Assembly (NCBI RefSeq): GCF_001658025.2
Contig: NZ_CP014007.2
Span: forward strand, 5,270,001 to 5,334,000
Origin: Kosakonia oryzae
GTDB taxonomy: Bacteria > Pseudomonadota > Gammaproteobacteria > Enterobacterales > Enterobacteriaceae
Length of the DNA: 64,000 bases
Direction of reading: 5' to 3'
Each line of letters starts with the position of its first letter. Position 1 is the stretch's first letter. Under the pieces are notes generated by a model that had not been told where the DNA came from, ran no database searches, and saw nothing but the letters and a program-made list of their open reading frames with translations. This document shows, in pieces, positions 11,809 through 23,959 of the stretch. A program made the position numbers and the translations under genes.

Positions 11809-12339
11809 GTGACAACAATCGTAAGCGTACGCCGTAACGGCCATGTCGTTATTGCCGGTGATGGCCAGGCCACACTGGGTAATACCGTAATGAAGGGCAA
11901 CGTGAAAAAAGTCCGCCGCCTGTATAACGACAAAGTTATCGCAGGTTTTGCTGGTGGTACGGCCGATGCCTTCACTCTGTTCGAACTCTTCGAACGCAAA
12001 CTGGAAATGCACCAGGGACATCTGGTGAAAGCGGCTGTCGAGCTGGCAAAGGACTGGCGCACCGATCGCATGCTGCGCAAGCTGGAAGCGCTGCTGGCGG
12101 TGGCAGATGAGAACGCGTCGCTGATCATCACCGGTAATGGTGATGTGGTTCAGCCGGAAAATGACCTGATCGCTATCGGTTCCGGTGGGCCATACGCCCA
12201 GGCCGCAGCTCGTGCGTTACTGGAAAATACCGAGCTTGGCGCGCGCGAAATCGCTGAAAAGGCGTTGGATATTGCAGGCGATATCTGCATTTACACCAAC
12301 CATTTCCATACTATCGAAGAATTACCCTCTAAAGCGTAA
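11809..12339 (+). CDS. hslV: ATP-dependent protease HslVU, peptidase subunit HslV (ClpQ)
   Basis: A 176-residue proteasome-beta-like peptidase that forms a double hexamer gated by HslU. The mature N-terminal threonine nucleophile follows the initiator (GTG start, then [10 protein letters not shown]), and GDGQATLGN and [14 protein letters not shown] are family segments. It lies 9 nt before hslU and is driven by the sigma-32 promoter upstream. Confidence 0.98.
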   Translation: MTTIVSVRRNGHVVIAGDGQATLGNTVMKGNVKKVRRLYNDKVIAGFAGGTADAFTLFELFERKLEMHQGHLVKAAVELAKDWRTDRMLRKLEALLAVADENASLIITGNGDVVQPENDLIAIGSGGPYAQAAARALLENTELGAREIAEKALDIAGDICIYTNHFHTIEELPSKA

Positions 12340-12348
12340 GGATCTCCC

Positions 12349-13680
12349 ATGTCTGAAATGACCCCACGCGAAATTGTCAGCGAACTGGACAAACACATTA
12401 TCGGCCAGGACGCGGCTAAGCGTTCTGTGGCAATCGCCTTGCGTAACCGCTGGCGCCGTATGCAGCTTGATGAAGAGCTGCGTCACGAAGTGACACCAAA
12501 AAATATTCTGATGATCGGCCCGACCGGCGTCGGTAAAACCGAAATTGCTCGTCGTCTGGCGAAACTGGCTAACGCGCCGTTTATCAAAGTTGAAGCGACC
12601 AAGTTCACCGAAGTGGGCTATGTCGGGAAAGAAGTGGACTCTATCATCCGCGATCTGACCGATTCCGCAGTGAAAATGGTACGAATCCAGTCGATCGAGA
12701 AAAACCGCTACCGCGCCGAAGAGTTGGCCGAAGAGCGTATTCTCGACGTACTGATCCCACCGGCAAAAAACAACTGGGGCCAGCCGGAGCAATCCGCTGA
12801 ACCTTCAGCTGCGCGCCAGTCCTTCCGCAAAAAACTGCGCGAAGGCCAGCTCGACGATAAAGAGATTGAAATCGATCTCGCCGCGGCACCGATGGGCGTA
12901 GAAATCATGGCGCCTCCGGGCATGGAAGAGATGACCAACCAGCTGCAGTCCATGTTCCAGAACCTGGGCGGGCAGAAGCAGAAACCGCGTAAGTTGAAAA
13001 TCAAAGACGCGATGAAACTGCTGATTGAAGAAGAAGCGGCGAAGCTGGTCAACCCGGAAGAGCTGAAGCAGGATGCTATCGAAGCCGTTGAGCAGCACGG
13101 GATTGTGTTTATCGACGAAATCGACAAAATCTGTAAGCGCGGCAATGTTTCCGGGCCGGACGTTTCCCGCGAAGGCGTACAGCGCGACCTGCTGCCTCTG
13201 GTGGAAGGCTGCACCGTTTCGACCAAGCACGGCATGGTGAAAACCGACCACATTCTGTTTATCGCTTCCGGCGCATTCCAGGTTGCCAGCCCGTCGGATC
13301 TGATCCCGGAATTGCAGGGCCGTCTGCCGATTCGCGTTGAACTGAAGGCGTTAACAACGGAAGATTTCGAGCGCATCCTGACCGAGCCAAACGCGTCTGT
13401 GACCGTACAGTACAAAGCGCTGATGGCGACCGAAGGCGTGAATATCGAATTTACCGACGACGGCATCAAACGCATTGCGCAGGCTGCGTGGCAGGTGAAC
13501 GAAACCACGGAAAACATCGGTGCCCGCCGTTTGCATACCGTGCTGGAGCGCCTGATGGAAGATATCTCCTACGACGCCAGCGATCTGGGCGGTAAGACCA
13601 TTACCATTGATGCCGACTATGTGAGTAAGCATCTTGATGCTTTAGTGGCAGATGAAGATCTGAGCCGTTTTATCTTATAA
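12349..13680 (+). CDS. hslU: ATP-dependent protease HslVU, ATPase subunit HslU (ClpY)
   Basis: A 443-residue AAA+ unfoldase. Walker [10 protein letters not shown] is at about 57-65, followed by the family-specific inserted I domain (about 110-240, with the glycine-rich [14 protein letters not shown] stretch), Walker B FIDEIDK at about 253-259, and a C-terminal sensor-2 region ([18 protein letters not shown]). The extreme C-terminus, DEDLSRFIL, is the tail that docks into HslV. Confidence 0.98.
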   Translation: MSEMTPREIVSELDKHIIGQDAAKRSVAIALRNRWRRMQLDEELRHEVTPKNILMIGPTGVGKTEIARRLAKLANAPFIKVEATKFTEVGYVGKEVDSIIRDLTDSAVKMVRIQSIEKNRYRAEELAEERILDVLIPPAKNNWGQPEQSAEPSAARQSFRKKLREGQLDDKEIEIDLAAAPMGVEIMAPPGMEEMTNQLQSMFQNLGGQKQKPRKLKIKDAMKLLIEEEAAKLVNPEELKQDAIEAVEQHGIVFIDEIDKICKRGNVSGPDVSREGVQRDLLPLVEGCTVSTKHGMVKTDHILFIASGAFQVASPSDLIPELQGRLPIRVELKALTTEDFERILTEPNASVTVQYKALMATEGVNIEFTDDGIKRIAQAAWQVNETTENIGARRLHTVLERLMEDISYDASDLGGKTITIDADYVSKHLDALVADEDLSRFIL

Positions 13681-13709
13681 TCCCGTTCACAACGTTTTCA
13701 TCACATTCG

Positions 13710-13734
13710 ATGGGGGCTTATGCCCCCATTTTTT
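13710..13734 (+). terminator. hslVU terminator
   Basis: ATGGGGGC-TTAT-GCCCCCAT followed by six T residues, between hslU and menA. Confidence 0.85.
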
Positions 13735-13747
13735 GTTGGCGTAATTT

Positions 13748-14677
13748 ATGAACGAAACGCAATCTCTGAGCCTTACCCAGGCCTGGCTGGAAAGCCTGCG
13801 ACCTAAAACATTACCGCTGGCATTCGCGGCCATTGTCGTCGGCACCGTGCTGGCGTGGTGGCAGGGTTATTTTGATCCGCTGGTCGCCGTGCTCGCGTTG
13901 ATCACCGCCGGCCTGCTGCAAATTCTCTCCAACCTTGCCAATGATTACGGTGATGCCGTGAAGGGCAGCGATAAACCGGATCGCATTGGGCCACTGCGCG
14001 GTATGCAGAAAGGTGCTATCTCGCTTGCGCAAATGAAACGAGCGCTGATTATCGTGATTGTGCTGAGCTGTATTTCCGGGCTGTTGCTGGTGACAGCGGC
14101 AACCCAGACGCTGGCGGATTTTATCGGCTTTCTCGTGCTTGGCGGCCTGTCGATCGTTGCGGCGATTACTTACACCATTGGTAAGCGTCCGTATGGCTAT
14201 CTCGGCCTTGGCGATATCTCAGTGCTGATTTTCTTTGGCTGGCTGAGCGTGATGGGAAGCTGGTATCTACAAACGCATATGCTGATCCCGGCGGTTATTC
14301 TGCCCGCCACGGCCTGCGGCCTGCTGGCGACAGCTGTATTGAATATCAATAACTTGCGTGATATCGACAGCGACCGCGAGAACGGCAAAAACACGCTGGT
14401 GGTGCGTTTAGGGCCAATCAACGCCCGCCGCTATCACGTCGGCTTGCTGGTCGGCGCGCTGCTGTGCCTGGCGCTGTTCAACCTGCTGTCATTGCATAGC
14501 CTGTGGGGATGGTTATTTCTCCTTGCAGCACCGCTACTTATCAAACAAGCGCGCTTTGTGCTGCGCGAACGCGATCCGCGCGCTATGCCACCGATGCTTG
14601 AACGTACGGTGAAAGGTGCACTGCTTACTAACTTATTGTTTGTTATTGGAATAATTCTCAGTCAGGCACACCTTTAA
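13748..14677 (+). CDS. menA: 1,4-dihydroxy-2-naphthoate polyprenyltransferase
   Basis: A 309-residue UbiA-superfamily integral membrane enzyme that prenylates 1,4-dihydroxy-2-naphthoate to demethylmenaquinone. Both aspartate-rich motifs are visible: NLANDYGDAVKGSDKPDRIG at about 58-77, and NNLRDIDSDRENGKNTL at about 199-215. About eight or nine hydrophobic segments are spread through the chain. Placement after hslU matches E. coli. Confidence 0.96.
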   Translation: MNETQSLSLTQAWLESLRPKTLPLAFAAIVVGTVLAWWQGYFDPLVAVLALITAGLLQILSNLANDYGDAVKGSDKPDRIGPLRGMQKGAISLAQMKRALIIVIVLSCISGLLLVTAATQTLADFIGFLVLGGLSIVAAITYTIGKRPYGYLGLGDISVLIFFGWLSVMGSWYLQTHMLIPAVILPATACGLLATAVLNINNLRDIDSDRENGKNTLVVRLGPINARRYHVGLLVGALLCLALFNLLSLHSLWGWLFLLAAPLLIKQARFVLRERDPRAMPPMLERTVKGALLTNLLFVIGIILSQAHL

Positions 14678-14769
14678 CTGATTAATGTCAATTAACAATT
14701 GATGATTTTGCCAACAGTGCGGGATGCGCGATATACTAACGTTTCTCGCATCAACTGAACGTTAATCCT

Positions 14770-15255
14770 ATGAAATACGATACTTCTGAGCTTTGTGACA
14801 TCTACCAGGAAGAGATCAACGTTGTAGAGCCGCTATTCTCTAATTTTGGCGGTCGGTCGTCTTTTGGCGGACAAATCATCACGGTGAAATGTTTCGAGGA
14901 TAACGGGTTGCTGTACGATCTGCTCGAACAAAATGGCCGTGGTCGCGTCCTGCTGGTCGACGGCGGCGGTTCTATGCGTCGTGCGTTAATCGACGCCGAT
15001 CTCGCACGCACTGCGGTGCAAAACGAGTGGGAAGGCATTGTGGTTTATGGCGCTGTGCGCCAGGTTGACGATCTGGAAGAGCTGGATATCGGTATCCAGG
15101 CGATTGCCGCTATTCCGGTTGGCGCGGCAGGTGAAGGCATTGGTGAAAGCGACGTGCGCGTCAATTTCGGCGGTGTCACCTTCTTCTCTGGCGACCATCT
15201 GTATGCCGACAATACCGGCATTATCCTTTCCGAAGATCCCCTCGATATCGAATAA
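14770..15255 (+). CDS. rraA: Ribonuclease E inhibitor RraA
   Basis: A 161-residue trimeric protein that binds the C-terminal region of RNase E and dampens RNA decay. Family sequences include [20 protein letters not shown] near residues 26-45 and [13 protein letters not shown]. Although its fold resembles methyltransferases/aldolases, enterobacterial RraA is regulatory. Monocistronic with its own terminator. Confidence 0.97.
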   Translation: MKYDTSELCDIYQEEINVVEPLFSNFGGRSSFGGQIITVKCFEDNGLLYDLLEQNGRGRVLLVDGGGSMRRALIDADLARTAVQNEWEGIVVYGAVRQVDDLEELDIGIQAIAAIPVGAAGEGIGESDVRVNFGGVTFFSGDHLYADNTGIILSEDPLDIE

Positions 15256-15259
15256 ACAA

Positions 15260-15288
15260 AAGGGCGCCATCAGGCGCCCTTCTTCTTT
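15260..15288 (+). terminator. rraA terminator
   Basis: AAGGGCGCC-ATCA-GGCGCCCTT followed by CTTCTTTT. The 126 nt from here to the zapB stop hold no gene I can support. Confidence 0.8.
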
Positions 15289-15426
15289 TACATCAGACAA
15301 CGCTTCGCTTATCCGATTCGAACGATTTCGCGTTGTAGCAAGGCAGCAAGCGAATAAATCCTGGGAGCGTGGATAGCCTGACCGGGATGAATACGCGCAG
15401 CCAATACCGCGAAAGATAAAGCGTAA

Positions 15427-16097
<671 letters not shown>

Positions 16098-16946
16098 ATG
16101 AGTCAGACATCAACCTTAAAAGGCCAGTGCATCGCCGAGTTTCTCGGAACCGGGTTGTTGATTTTTTTCGGTGTCGGGTGTGTCGCAGCGCTGAAAGTGG
16201 CAGGCGCCACCTTCGGTCAGTGGGAAATCAGCATCATCTGGGGTCTTGGCGTGGCTATGGCCATCTACCTGACTGCAGGGGTTTCCGGCGCGCATCTTAA
16301 CCCCGCGGTAACGATCGCACTATGGCTCTTCGCCAGTTTTGACGGGCGCAAAGTAGCTCCCTTCATCATTTCTCAGTTTGCCGGCGCGTTTTGCGCAGCG
16401 GCGCTTGTTTACGGGCTTTACTACAATCTTTTCCTCGACTTCGAACACACGCACAATATGGTGCGAGGTAGCGTCGAAAGTCTTGATTTAGCGGGTATCT
16501 TTTCAACCTATCCTAACCCGCACATCAACTTTGTGCAGGCCTTCGCAGTTGAAATGGTCATTACCGCTATTCTGATGGGCGTCATCATGGCGCTGGGCGA
16601 TGATGGCAACGGCATTCCACGCGGGCCGCTGGCACCCCTGCTGATTGGCCTGCTGATTGCGGTTATCGGCGCGTCGATGGGGCCACTGACCGGCTTCGCC
16701 ATGAACCCGGCGCGTGATATCGGCCCGAAAACCTTCGCCTGGCTGGCAGGCTGGGGCGATGTCGCCTTTACCGGCGGCAAAGATATTCCCTACTTCCTCG
16801 TCCCGCTGTTCGGGCCGATCGTAGGCGCGGCGCTTGGCGCGTTCGGTTATCGTAAACTGATTGCCCGCCATCTGCCGTCAGGAACCAGTGAGGCAGCGGA
16901 AGAAAAAGGCACTGCCTCCACGACTCAACAAAAAGCTTCGCTGTAA
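16098..16946 (+). CDS. glpF: Glycerol uptake facilitator (aquaglyceroporin) GlpF
   Basis: A 282-residue inner-membrane channel of the MIP family that admits glycerol by facilitated diffusion. Both half-helix NPA motifs are present: SGAHLNPAVT (NPA at 68-70) and GFAMNPARD (near 203); the Asp after the second NPA is the glyceroporin mark. First gene of glpFKX, 21 nt before glpK. Confidence 0.98.
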   Translation: MSQTSTLKGQCIAEFLGTGLLIFFGVGCVAALKVAGATFGQWEISIIWGLGVAMAIYLTAGVSGAHLNPAVTIALWLFASFDGRKVAPFIISQFAGAFCAAALVYGLYYNLFLDFEHTHNMVRGSVESLDLAGIFSTYPNPHINFVQAFAVEMVITAILMGVIMALGDDGNGIPRGPLAPLLIGLLIAVIGASMGPLTGFAMNPARDIGPKTFAWLAGWGDVAFTGGKDIPYFLVPLFGPIVGAALGAFGYRKLIARHLPSGTSEAAEEKGTASTTQQKASL

Positions 16947-18476
<1,530 letters not shown>

Positions 18477-18575
18477 TCCCGCCCTCTTCCCTCCCTCGTT
18501 TGGGGGAGGGGATCAATCCTCTCCCCCTCTCCCTGTGGTAAACTTTGTGCAATTTCTTTCACTACAGAGTGTGTT

Positions 18576-19586
18576 ATGAGACGAGAACTTGCCATCGAAT
18601 TCTCCCGCGTTACCGAGGCTGCGGCGCTGGCTGGCTACAAGTGGCTGGGACGTGGCGATAAAAACACGGCGGACGGCGCAGCGGTGAACGCTATGCGCAT
18701 CATGCTCAACAATGTCGACATTGACGGTACCATCGTCATTGGCGAAGGGGAGATCGATGAAGCGCCGATGCTGTTTATCGGTGAGAAAGTCGGCACAGGG
18801 AAAGGCGACGCCGTGGATATCGCGGTCGATCCTATCGAAGGCACCCGCATGACAGCGATGGGCCAGGCAAATGCGCTGGCGGTACTGGCTGTCGGTGATA
18901 AGGGCTGCTTCCTGAATGCGCCGGATATGTACATGGAAAAGCTGATTGTCGGCCCTGGCGCAAAAGGCGCTATCGACCTCAATCTGCCGCTGGCGGATAA
19001 CCTGCGCAATGTCGCCGCCGCGCTGAACAAACCCCTGACTGAATTGACGGTCACCATCCTTGCCAAACCGCGCCATGACACAACGATTGCAGAGATGCAA
19101 AAGCTCGGCGTGCGCGTTTTCGCCATTCCCGACGGCGATGTGGCGGCATCCATTCTGACTTGTATGCCGGATAGCGAAGTCGATGTGCTGTACGGTATCG
19201 GCGGCGCGCCGGAAGGTGTGGTTTCCGCAGCGGTGATCCGCGCGCTTGATGGCGACATGCAGGGACGTCTGCTGGCGCGCCATCAGGTTAAAGGCGACAG
19301 CGAAGAGAACCGCCGCATCGGCGAGCAGGAGCTGAAACGCTGCCGTGGTATGGGCATTCAGGCGGGCAACGTGCTACGTCTGGACGATATGGCGCGTAGC
19401 GATAATGTGATTTTTGCGGCAACCGGCATCACCAAAGGCGATCTGCTGGATGGCATTACCCGCAAAGGTAATATCGCCACCACGGAAACGCTGCTGATCC
19501 GTGGAAAATCGCGCACGATTCGCCGCATTCAGTCCATCCACTACCTCGATCGTAAAGATCCGGATGTGCAACGCCACATCCTGTAA
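18576..19586 (+). CDS. glpX: Fructose-1,6-bisphosphatase class II
   Basis: A 336-residue Mn-dependent phosphatase that returns fructose-1,6-bisphosphate to fructose-6-phosphate during growth on glycerol. Metal-binding motifs are GEGEIDEAPM and AVDPIEGTRMTAMG. Third gene of the glpFKX operon, 99 nt after glpK; the gap holds an imperfect G-rich/C-rich hairpin (about 18501-18527) that may partly attenuate expression. Confidence 0.97.
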   Translation: MRRELAIEFSRVTEAAALAGYKWLGRGDKNTADGAAVNAMRIMLNNVDIDGTIVIGEGEIDEAPMLFIGEKVGTGKGDAVDIAVDPIEGTRMTAMGQANALAVLAVGDKGCFLNAPDMYMEKLIVGPGAKGAIDLNLPLADNLRNVAAALNKPLTELTVTILAKPRHDTTIAEMQKLGVRVFAIPDGDVAASILTCMPDSEVDVLYGIGGAPEGVVSAAVIRALDGDMQGRLLARHQVKGDSEENRRIGEQELKRCRGMGIQAGNVLRLDDMARSDNVIFAATGITKGDLLDGITRKGNIATTETLLIRGKSRTIRRIQSIHYLDRKDPDVQRHIL

Positions 19587-19682
19587 GGCTATTTGTTCAA
19601 TTGAGCTTTCCGGCCCGCACGGGCTGGAAATCTCCCTCCACAGGCACGAAGATAAGGCAACGCAACTGAACAGGAGATAACC

Positions 19683-20429
19683 ATGGCGGAATGGGTAACA
19701 GGAAAAATCACTAAGGTGCAGTTCTGGACCGATGCGCTATTTAGCCTCACCGTTCATGCCCCCGTTCACCCCTTCACTGCCGGGCAGTTCGCCAAGCTTG
19801 GTCTGGAAATTGACGGCGAGCGCGTTCAGCGCGCTTACTCTTACGTCAATGCGCCGGGTAACCCCGATCTCGAGTTCTATCTTGTCACCGTACCGGAAGG
19901 CAAACTCAGCCCGCGCCTGGCGGCTCTGCAACCGGGAGACGAAGTGCAAATTGTCAGCGAAGCCGCCGGTTTCTTTGTGCTTGAGGAGGTGCCGGACTGC
20001 GAAACGCTATGGATGCTGGCCACCGGCACCGCTATAGGGCCGTATCTGTCGATTTTGCAGGAAGGCAAAGATCTGCAGCGTTTTAAAAATCTGGTGCTGG
20101 TGCACGCCGTGCGCTATGCCGCGGATCTCAGCTACTTGCCGCTGATGCTGGAACTGCAACAGCGTTATGAAGGGAAACTACGTATTCAGACGGTAGTCAG
20201 CCGGGAGACGATTTCCGGTTCGCTGACTGGACGCGTACCGGCGTTGATTGAAAGCGGTGCGCTGGAAGAAGCTGTCGGGCTGCCGATGAACACCGAAACC
20301 AGCCATGTGATGCTGTGTGGCAACCCGCAGATGGTTCGCGATACCACACAACTCCTTAAAGATTCCCGGCAAATGGCCAAGCACCTGCGCCGCCGACCGG
20401 GGCATATCACCGCGGAACACTACTGGTAA
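19683..20429 (+). CDS. fpr: Ferredoxin/flavodoxin NADP+ reductase
   Basis: A 248-residue FAD enzyme that passes electrons from NADPH to flavodoxin or ferredoxin. FAD-binding RAYSYVNAPG begins at residue 50, the NADP region has LATGTAIGPYLSIL, and the chain ends with aromatic Trp248 as in E. coli Fpr. In E. coli it belongs to the SoxRS regulon; I see no clean soxbox. Its stop codon directly abuts the convergent yiiR stop. Confidence 0.96.
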   Translation: MAEWVTGKITKVQFWTDALFSLTVHAPVHPFTAGQFAKLGLEIDGERVQRAYSYVNAPGNPDLEFYLVTVPEGKLSPRLAALQPGDEVQIVSEAAGFFVLEEVPDCETLWMLATGTAIGPYLSILQEGKDLQRFKNLVLVHAVRYAADLSYLPLMLELQQRYEGKLRIQTVVSRETISGSLTGRVPALIESGALEEAVGLPMNTETSHVMLCGNPQMVRDTTQLLKDSRQMAKHLRRRPGHITAEHYW

Positions 20430-20849
20430 TCAGCGGTACTTCACTTCCAGCGTCTCTTTGCCATATTTGTTTTCTCCCTGGGTGCCGACAAACGCGCCCA
20501 GGTCGATCAGCATCATGACGATAATCACTACCGGAATCAGACGTCCCACCGCCCATTCCAGCGTGCCGTTCAATACTTCCCAATGGCCGGAAAGCAGCAT
20601 CCACGCCAGTACCATCAGCAATCCCCACGCGCCATGACGGCCGCGATCGTGCAAACGTTTCACCATTACGCAGGCAGTCGGCCAGATGAGACACACCAGA
20701 ATAAACGCGGCCATCTGGAAATCGAGCATTCCGCTGTTTGCCAGCGCAAACAGCACTGTCATGCTCACTACCCAGAGAATGATCCAGACCCAAAAGTCGC
20801 GTCGACCAATGCGCCCTTTAAACGAAAACAACCACTGCTGTATGCCCAT
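20430..20849 (-). CDS. yiiR: DUF805 inner-membrane protein YiiR
   Basis: A 139-residue protein with four hydrophobic segments and the DUF805 N-terminal sequence SFKGRIGRRDFWVW at about 9-22 plus VKRLHDRGR in the middle. Function unknown; the family is often small membrane proteins of uncertain role. Convergent with fpr with no spacing between stop codons. Confidence 0.85.
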   Translation of the reverse strand: MGIQQWLFSFKGRIGRRDFWVWIILWVVSMTVLFALANSGMLDFQMAAFILVCLIWPTACVMVKRLHDRGRHGAWGLLMVLAWMLLSGHWEVLNGTLEWAVGRLIPVVIIVMMLIDLGAFVGTQGENKYGKETLEVKYR

Positions 20850-20961
20850 GTAAGGTTCCTTATTATCGTAATGCTGCGTAGTTTACCCTGGCAGCGGGAG
20901 TTTTTGACAAGCCAGCCCGATATCGTTTTAATCGTGAGCACACTTTAGAGAGGGCGATGTA

Positions 20962-21561
20962 ATGAAAGCATGGCGTTACCCGATTTGGCTGCTCTTCTCA
21001 GCGCTGGTCTTCGGCTCCCCGGTGTGGGCGGAAGAGACGCCTGCCACAGCAACCGCGCCCTACCTGCTGCCAGGCGCGCCGACATTCGACCAGTCGATCA
21101 GTCAGTTCCGGGAAAAATTTAATACCGACAACCCGACGCTGGCGCTGAACGAATTTCGCGCAGTCGATGGCCGCAACGATCAGGCAAACCTGACACGCGC
21201 AGCGACAAAAATTAACGACAACCTTTATGCATCGACAGCGCTGGAGCGCGGTACGCTGAAAATAAAATCGATGCAAATCACCTGGCTGCCAGTACAGGGT
21301 CCAGAGCAAAAGGCGGCGAAAGCGAAAGCCCAGGAGTATATGGCGGCGATAATTCGTGCCTTTTCCCCGGCAATGACCACCGCGCAGAGCGGGCAAAAGC
21401 TGCAAAAGTTGTTGAACAACGGCAAAAACAAACCGTACTACGCGGAAACAGAAGGCGCAGTACGTTATGTAGTGGCAGATAACGGCGAAAAGGGGCTGAC
21501 CTTCGCTGTTGAACCGATTAAGCTGACGCTATCTGAATCGCTTGAAGATAACAATAAATGA
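20962..21561 (+). CDS. yiiQ: DUF1454 periplasmic protein YiiQ
   Basis: A 199-residue protein with a signal peptide (MKAWRYPIWLLFSALVFGSP, likely cleaved after VWA near residue 23) and a DUF1454 mature domain. No function is known. It sits upstream of tpiA as in E. coli, separated by 107 nt. Divergent from yiiR. Confidence 0.88.
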   Translation: MKAWRYPIWLLFSALVFGSPVWAEETPATATAPYLLPGAPTFDQSISQFREKFNTDNPTLALNEFRAVDGRNDQANLTRAATKINDNLYASTALERGTLKIKSMQITWLPVQGPEQKAAKAKAQEYMAAIIRAFSPAMTTAQSGQKLQKLLNNGKNKPYYAETEGAVRYVVADNGEKGLTFAVEPIKLTLSESLEDNNK

Positions 21562-21668
21562 CAAAAAGCAAAGCCTTTCAGGGGATGAATCTCTATACTG
21601 TTTCACAGACCATGCTGCCCTGAAGGGCGGCCATATTCCTTAATTCGCCAAGCGCGTGGAGAGTAAAA

Positions 21669-22436
21669 ATGCGACATCCTTTAGTGATGGGTAACTGGAA
21701 ACTGAACGGCAGCCGCCACATGGTAAACGAACTGGTTGCAAACCTGCGTACCGAGCTGGCTGGCGTAACGGGCTGTGCAGTCGCGATTGCACCGCCGGAA
21801 ATGTACCTGGATCTGGCTAAACGTGCTGCTGACGGTAGCCACATCATCCTGGGCGCGCAGAACGTCGACGTTAACCTGTCCGGCGCTTTCACCGGTGAAA
21901 CCTCTGCCGAAATGCTGAAAGACATCGGCGCAAAATACATCATCATCGGCCACTCTGAGCGTCGTACTTACCACGCAGAATCCGATGAATTCATTGCCAA
22001 AAAATTCGCCGTACTGAAAGCGCAGGGCCTGATCCCGGTATTGTGCATCGGTGAAACCGAAGCAGAAAACGAAGCGGGTAAAACCGAAGAAGTCTGCGCA
22101 CGCCAGATCGACGCAGTACTGAAAACTCAGGGCGCTAGCGCGTTCGAAGGCGCAGTGATTGCCTACGAACCAGTGTGGGCGATCGGTACCGGCAAATCTG
22201 CAACTCCGGCGCAGGCGCAGGCAGTGCACAAATTTATCCGTGACCACATTGCTAAAGCAGATGCGAAAGTGGCTGAGCAAGTGATCATTCAGTACGGCGG
22301 TTCCGTGAATGCCGGCAACGCCGCAGAGCTGTTCACCCAGCCGGACATCGACGGCGCGCTGGTTGGCGGCGCATCTCTGAAAGCTGACGCTTTCGCCGTG
22401 ATCGTCAAAGCAGCAGAAGCAGCAAAACAGGCGTAA
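21669..22436 (+). CDS. tpiA: Triosephosphate isomerase
   Basis: A 255-residue TIM-barrel enzyme interconverting DHAP and glyceraldehyde-3-phosphate. Substrate loop GNWKLNGS (N10, K12), electrophilic His in [10 protein letters not shown], catalytic Glu in [11 protein letters not shown], and the phosphate loop YGGSVN and GALVGGASL are all present. Length equals E. coli TpiA. Confidence 0.99.
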   Translation: MRHPLVMGNWKLNGSRHMVNELVANLRTELAGVTGCAVAIAPPEMYLDLAKRAADGSHIILGAQNVDVNLSGAFTGETSAEMLKDIGAKYIIIGHSERRTYHAESDEFIAKKFAVLKAQGLIPVLCIGETEAENEAGKTEEVCARQIDAVLKTQGASAFEGAVIAYEPVWAIGTGKSATPAQAQAVHKFIRDHIAKADAKVAEQVIIQYGGSVNAGNAAELFTQPDIDGALVGGASLKADAFAVIVKAAEAAKQA

Positions 22437-22450
22437 TTGCATAGTAAGTG

Positions 22451-22577
22451 GCGGGTAGCGATTACGCTAACCCGCCCTACGCAAAGCCAGGCCCGGTATG
22501 CGCTAACGCCACCGGGCTTTTTTACAACTATCCTCGCCTGCTGACCGAATAAGCGCAGCGCTATCCGGCAATGCCAG
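22451..22577 (+). terminator. tpiA terminator and adjoining repeats
   Basis: A hairpin GCGGGT-AGCG...CGCT-ACCCGC (22451-22475) is followed by GCCCGGT...ACCGGGC and six T residues (22491-22523), the probable tpiA terminator. Next comes a REP-like stretch with GCGCAGCGCTATCCGGC (about 22551-22567). Confidence 0.65.
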
Positions 22578-22581
22578 ACTG

Positions 22582-23886
22582 TTACAGTTTCCCCAGCACA
22601 CTAAACCACGCATAATCCAGCGGTAACAATACCAGATACGTCACCACTGCCAGCGCCAGACAGAGCAGCATTCCTGCGCGTGCCGGCACTTTCCCCAGCG
22701 CCATAGCCACCACAATCGGCGATGCCTGATACGGCAACAGCGGTGTGGAGTAACCCAGCACCTGAATCATGATGACCGACAGCAGCGGGAATCCGGTTGC
22801 GTCAGAAAAACTCTGCGCCAGCGTGGTAAACAGCGCCGGAACACCGTTGGCGGTCATAATGAAATTGAGGGCGGTGGTGATGCCCGTCAGCGCGAGAAAA
22901 CTGGTGAACGGATTAGCCGGATCGAGCGGCATCACCCTCAGCAACGCGTCCCCGACCGCACTGCCGATACCCGTTTGCGTCACCGTGATCGCCAAGCCCA
23001 AAATCCCGGCAACGTAAATACAGGTGCGGATATTCACCCCGCTGGAAAACTCGTCGCCATTGATAAAGCCAATGCGCGGCAGCAAGGTGACACAGGCCGC
23101 CGCCAGCCCGGTCCACGCCGGACCAATGCCGTGCCAGCTCTCCGTCACCCACATCGTCAGCACCACCGCCAGCAGCCAGGCCAGCCGTTTCTCCTCCCGG
23201 CTCATCGGCGCAGAAATTGCCTCTTCACGCGGTGCCTGCGGCTGTCCCGGAAACAGCCAGCAGATCAGGCCAATCAGAATAACGCCTTTCAGAATGCCGA
23301 GTACCGGCGTGTGCAACAGCAAATAGGGAAGATAGTTGAGATGAATGCCATAAGAGCCTTCCGCCGCGCCACTCATCACCAGATTGGGAACGTTGGCGGG
23401 TAGAATAGTGGCCGAAAGCTGGAACGTGCCGAAACCGACGGCCAGCGCCAGCCCGTACCATGAACGTGTACCTTCCTGAATACCCGATCGCGCCGCCATC
23501 GCTGCAACGATCGGCATCAGCAACGCAATGCGTCCCATATTCGACGGCATCACAAAGGCCAGCGCATAACTCAACAGCACGACGCTGGAGACCATTTGCA
23601 GCCATGAGGTTGTCAGCCGCGATGACAACGCGCGGGCAGCCCTGTCCGCCAGACCGGTTTTACGGATCGCCACGCCCAGCACAAAACCGCTGAACACCAG
23701 CCAGAATGCCGAAGAAGCAAACCCACCGAAGACCACTTCCGGCGACGCGATTTTCGCCATCATCGCTGCCGTGAAGAACAGCAGCGCAGTAATAAACTCC
23801 GGTAACAGCGAGGTTGCCCACAGCACAATGGTGATGCCGACAATTAACGAAGGAAGGAACAGAGGGTGAGTAAGCCAGAGCGACAT
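22582..23886 (-). CDS. SLC13/DASS-family anion transporter
   Basis: A 434-residue integral membrane protein with about 11-12 hydrophobic segments and features of the divalent anion:Na+ symporter family: MPSNMGRIALLMPIVAAMAA at about 113-132, then two pore-like segments LSATILPANVPNLVMSG and LNFIMTANGVPALF. Substrate is not evident; sulfate, dicarboxylates or tartrate are family options. It is absent from the E. coli tpiA-cdh interval. Nearness to sbp hints at sulfate only weakly. Confidence 0.8.
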   Translation of the reverse strand: MSLWLTHPLFLPSLIVGITIVLWATSLLPEFITALLFFTAAMMAKIASPEVVFGGFASSAFWLVFSGFVLGVAIRKTGLADRAARALSSRLTTSWLQMVSSVVLLSYALAFVMPSNMGRIALLMPIVAAMAARSGIQEGTRSWYGLALAVGFGTFQLSATILPANVPNLVMSGAAEGSYGIHLNYLPYLLLHTPVLGILKGVILIGLICWLFPGQPQAPREEAISAPMSREEKRLAWLLAVVLTMWVTESWHGIGPAWTGLAAACVTLLPRIGFINGDEFSSGVNIRTCIYVAGILGLAITVTQTGIGSAVGDALLRVMPLDPANPFTSFLALTGITTALNFIMTANGVPALFTTLAQSFSDATGFPLLSVIMIQVLGYSTPLLPYQASPIVVAMALGKVPARAGMLLCLALAVVTYLVLLPLDYAWFSVLGKL

Positions 23887-23959
23887 GCCTGTCTCCTGTA
23901 GATTTTTTCAGCAAGTCTACGGCGACAGGCAGGTTGAGTAAACGCGAATTATAGTGGGG

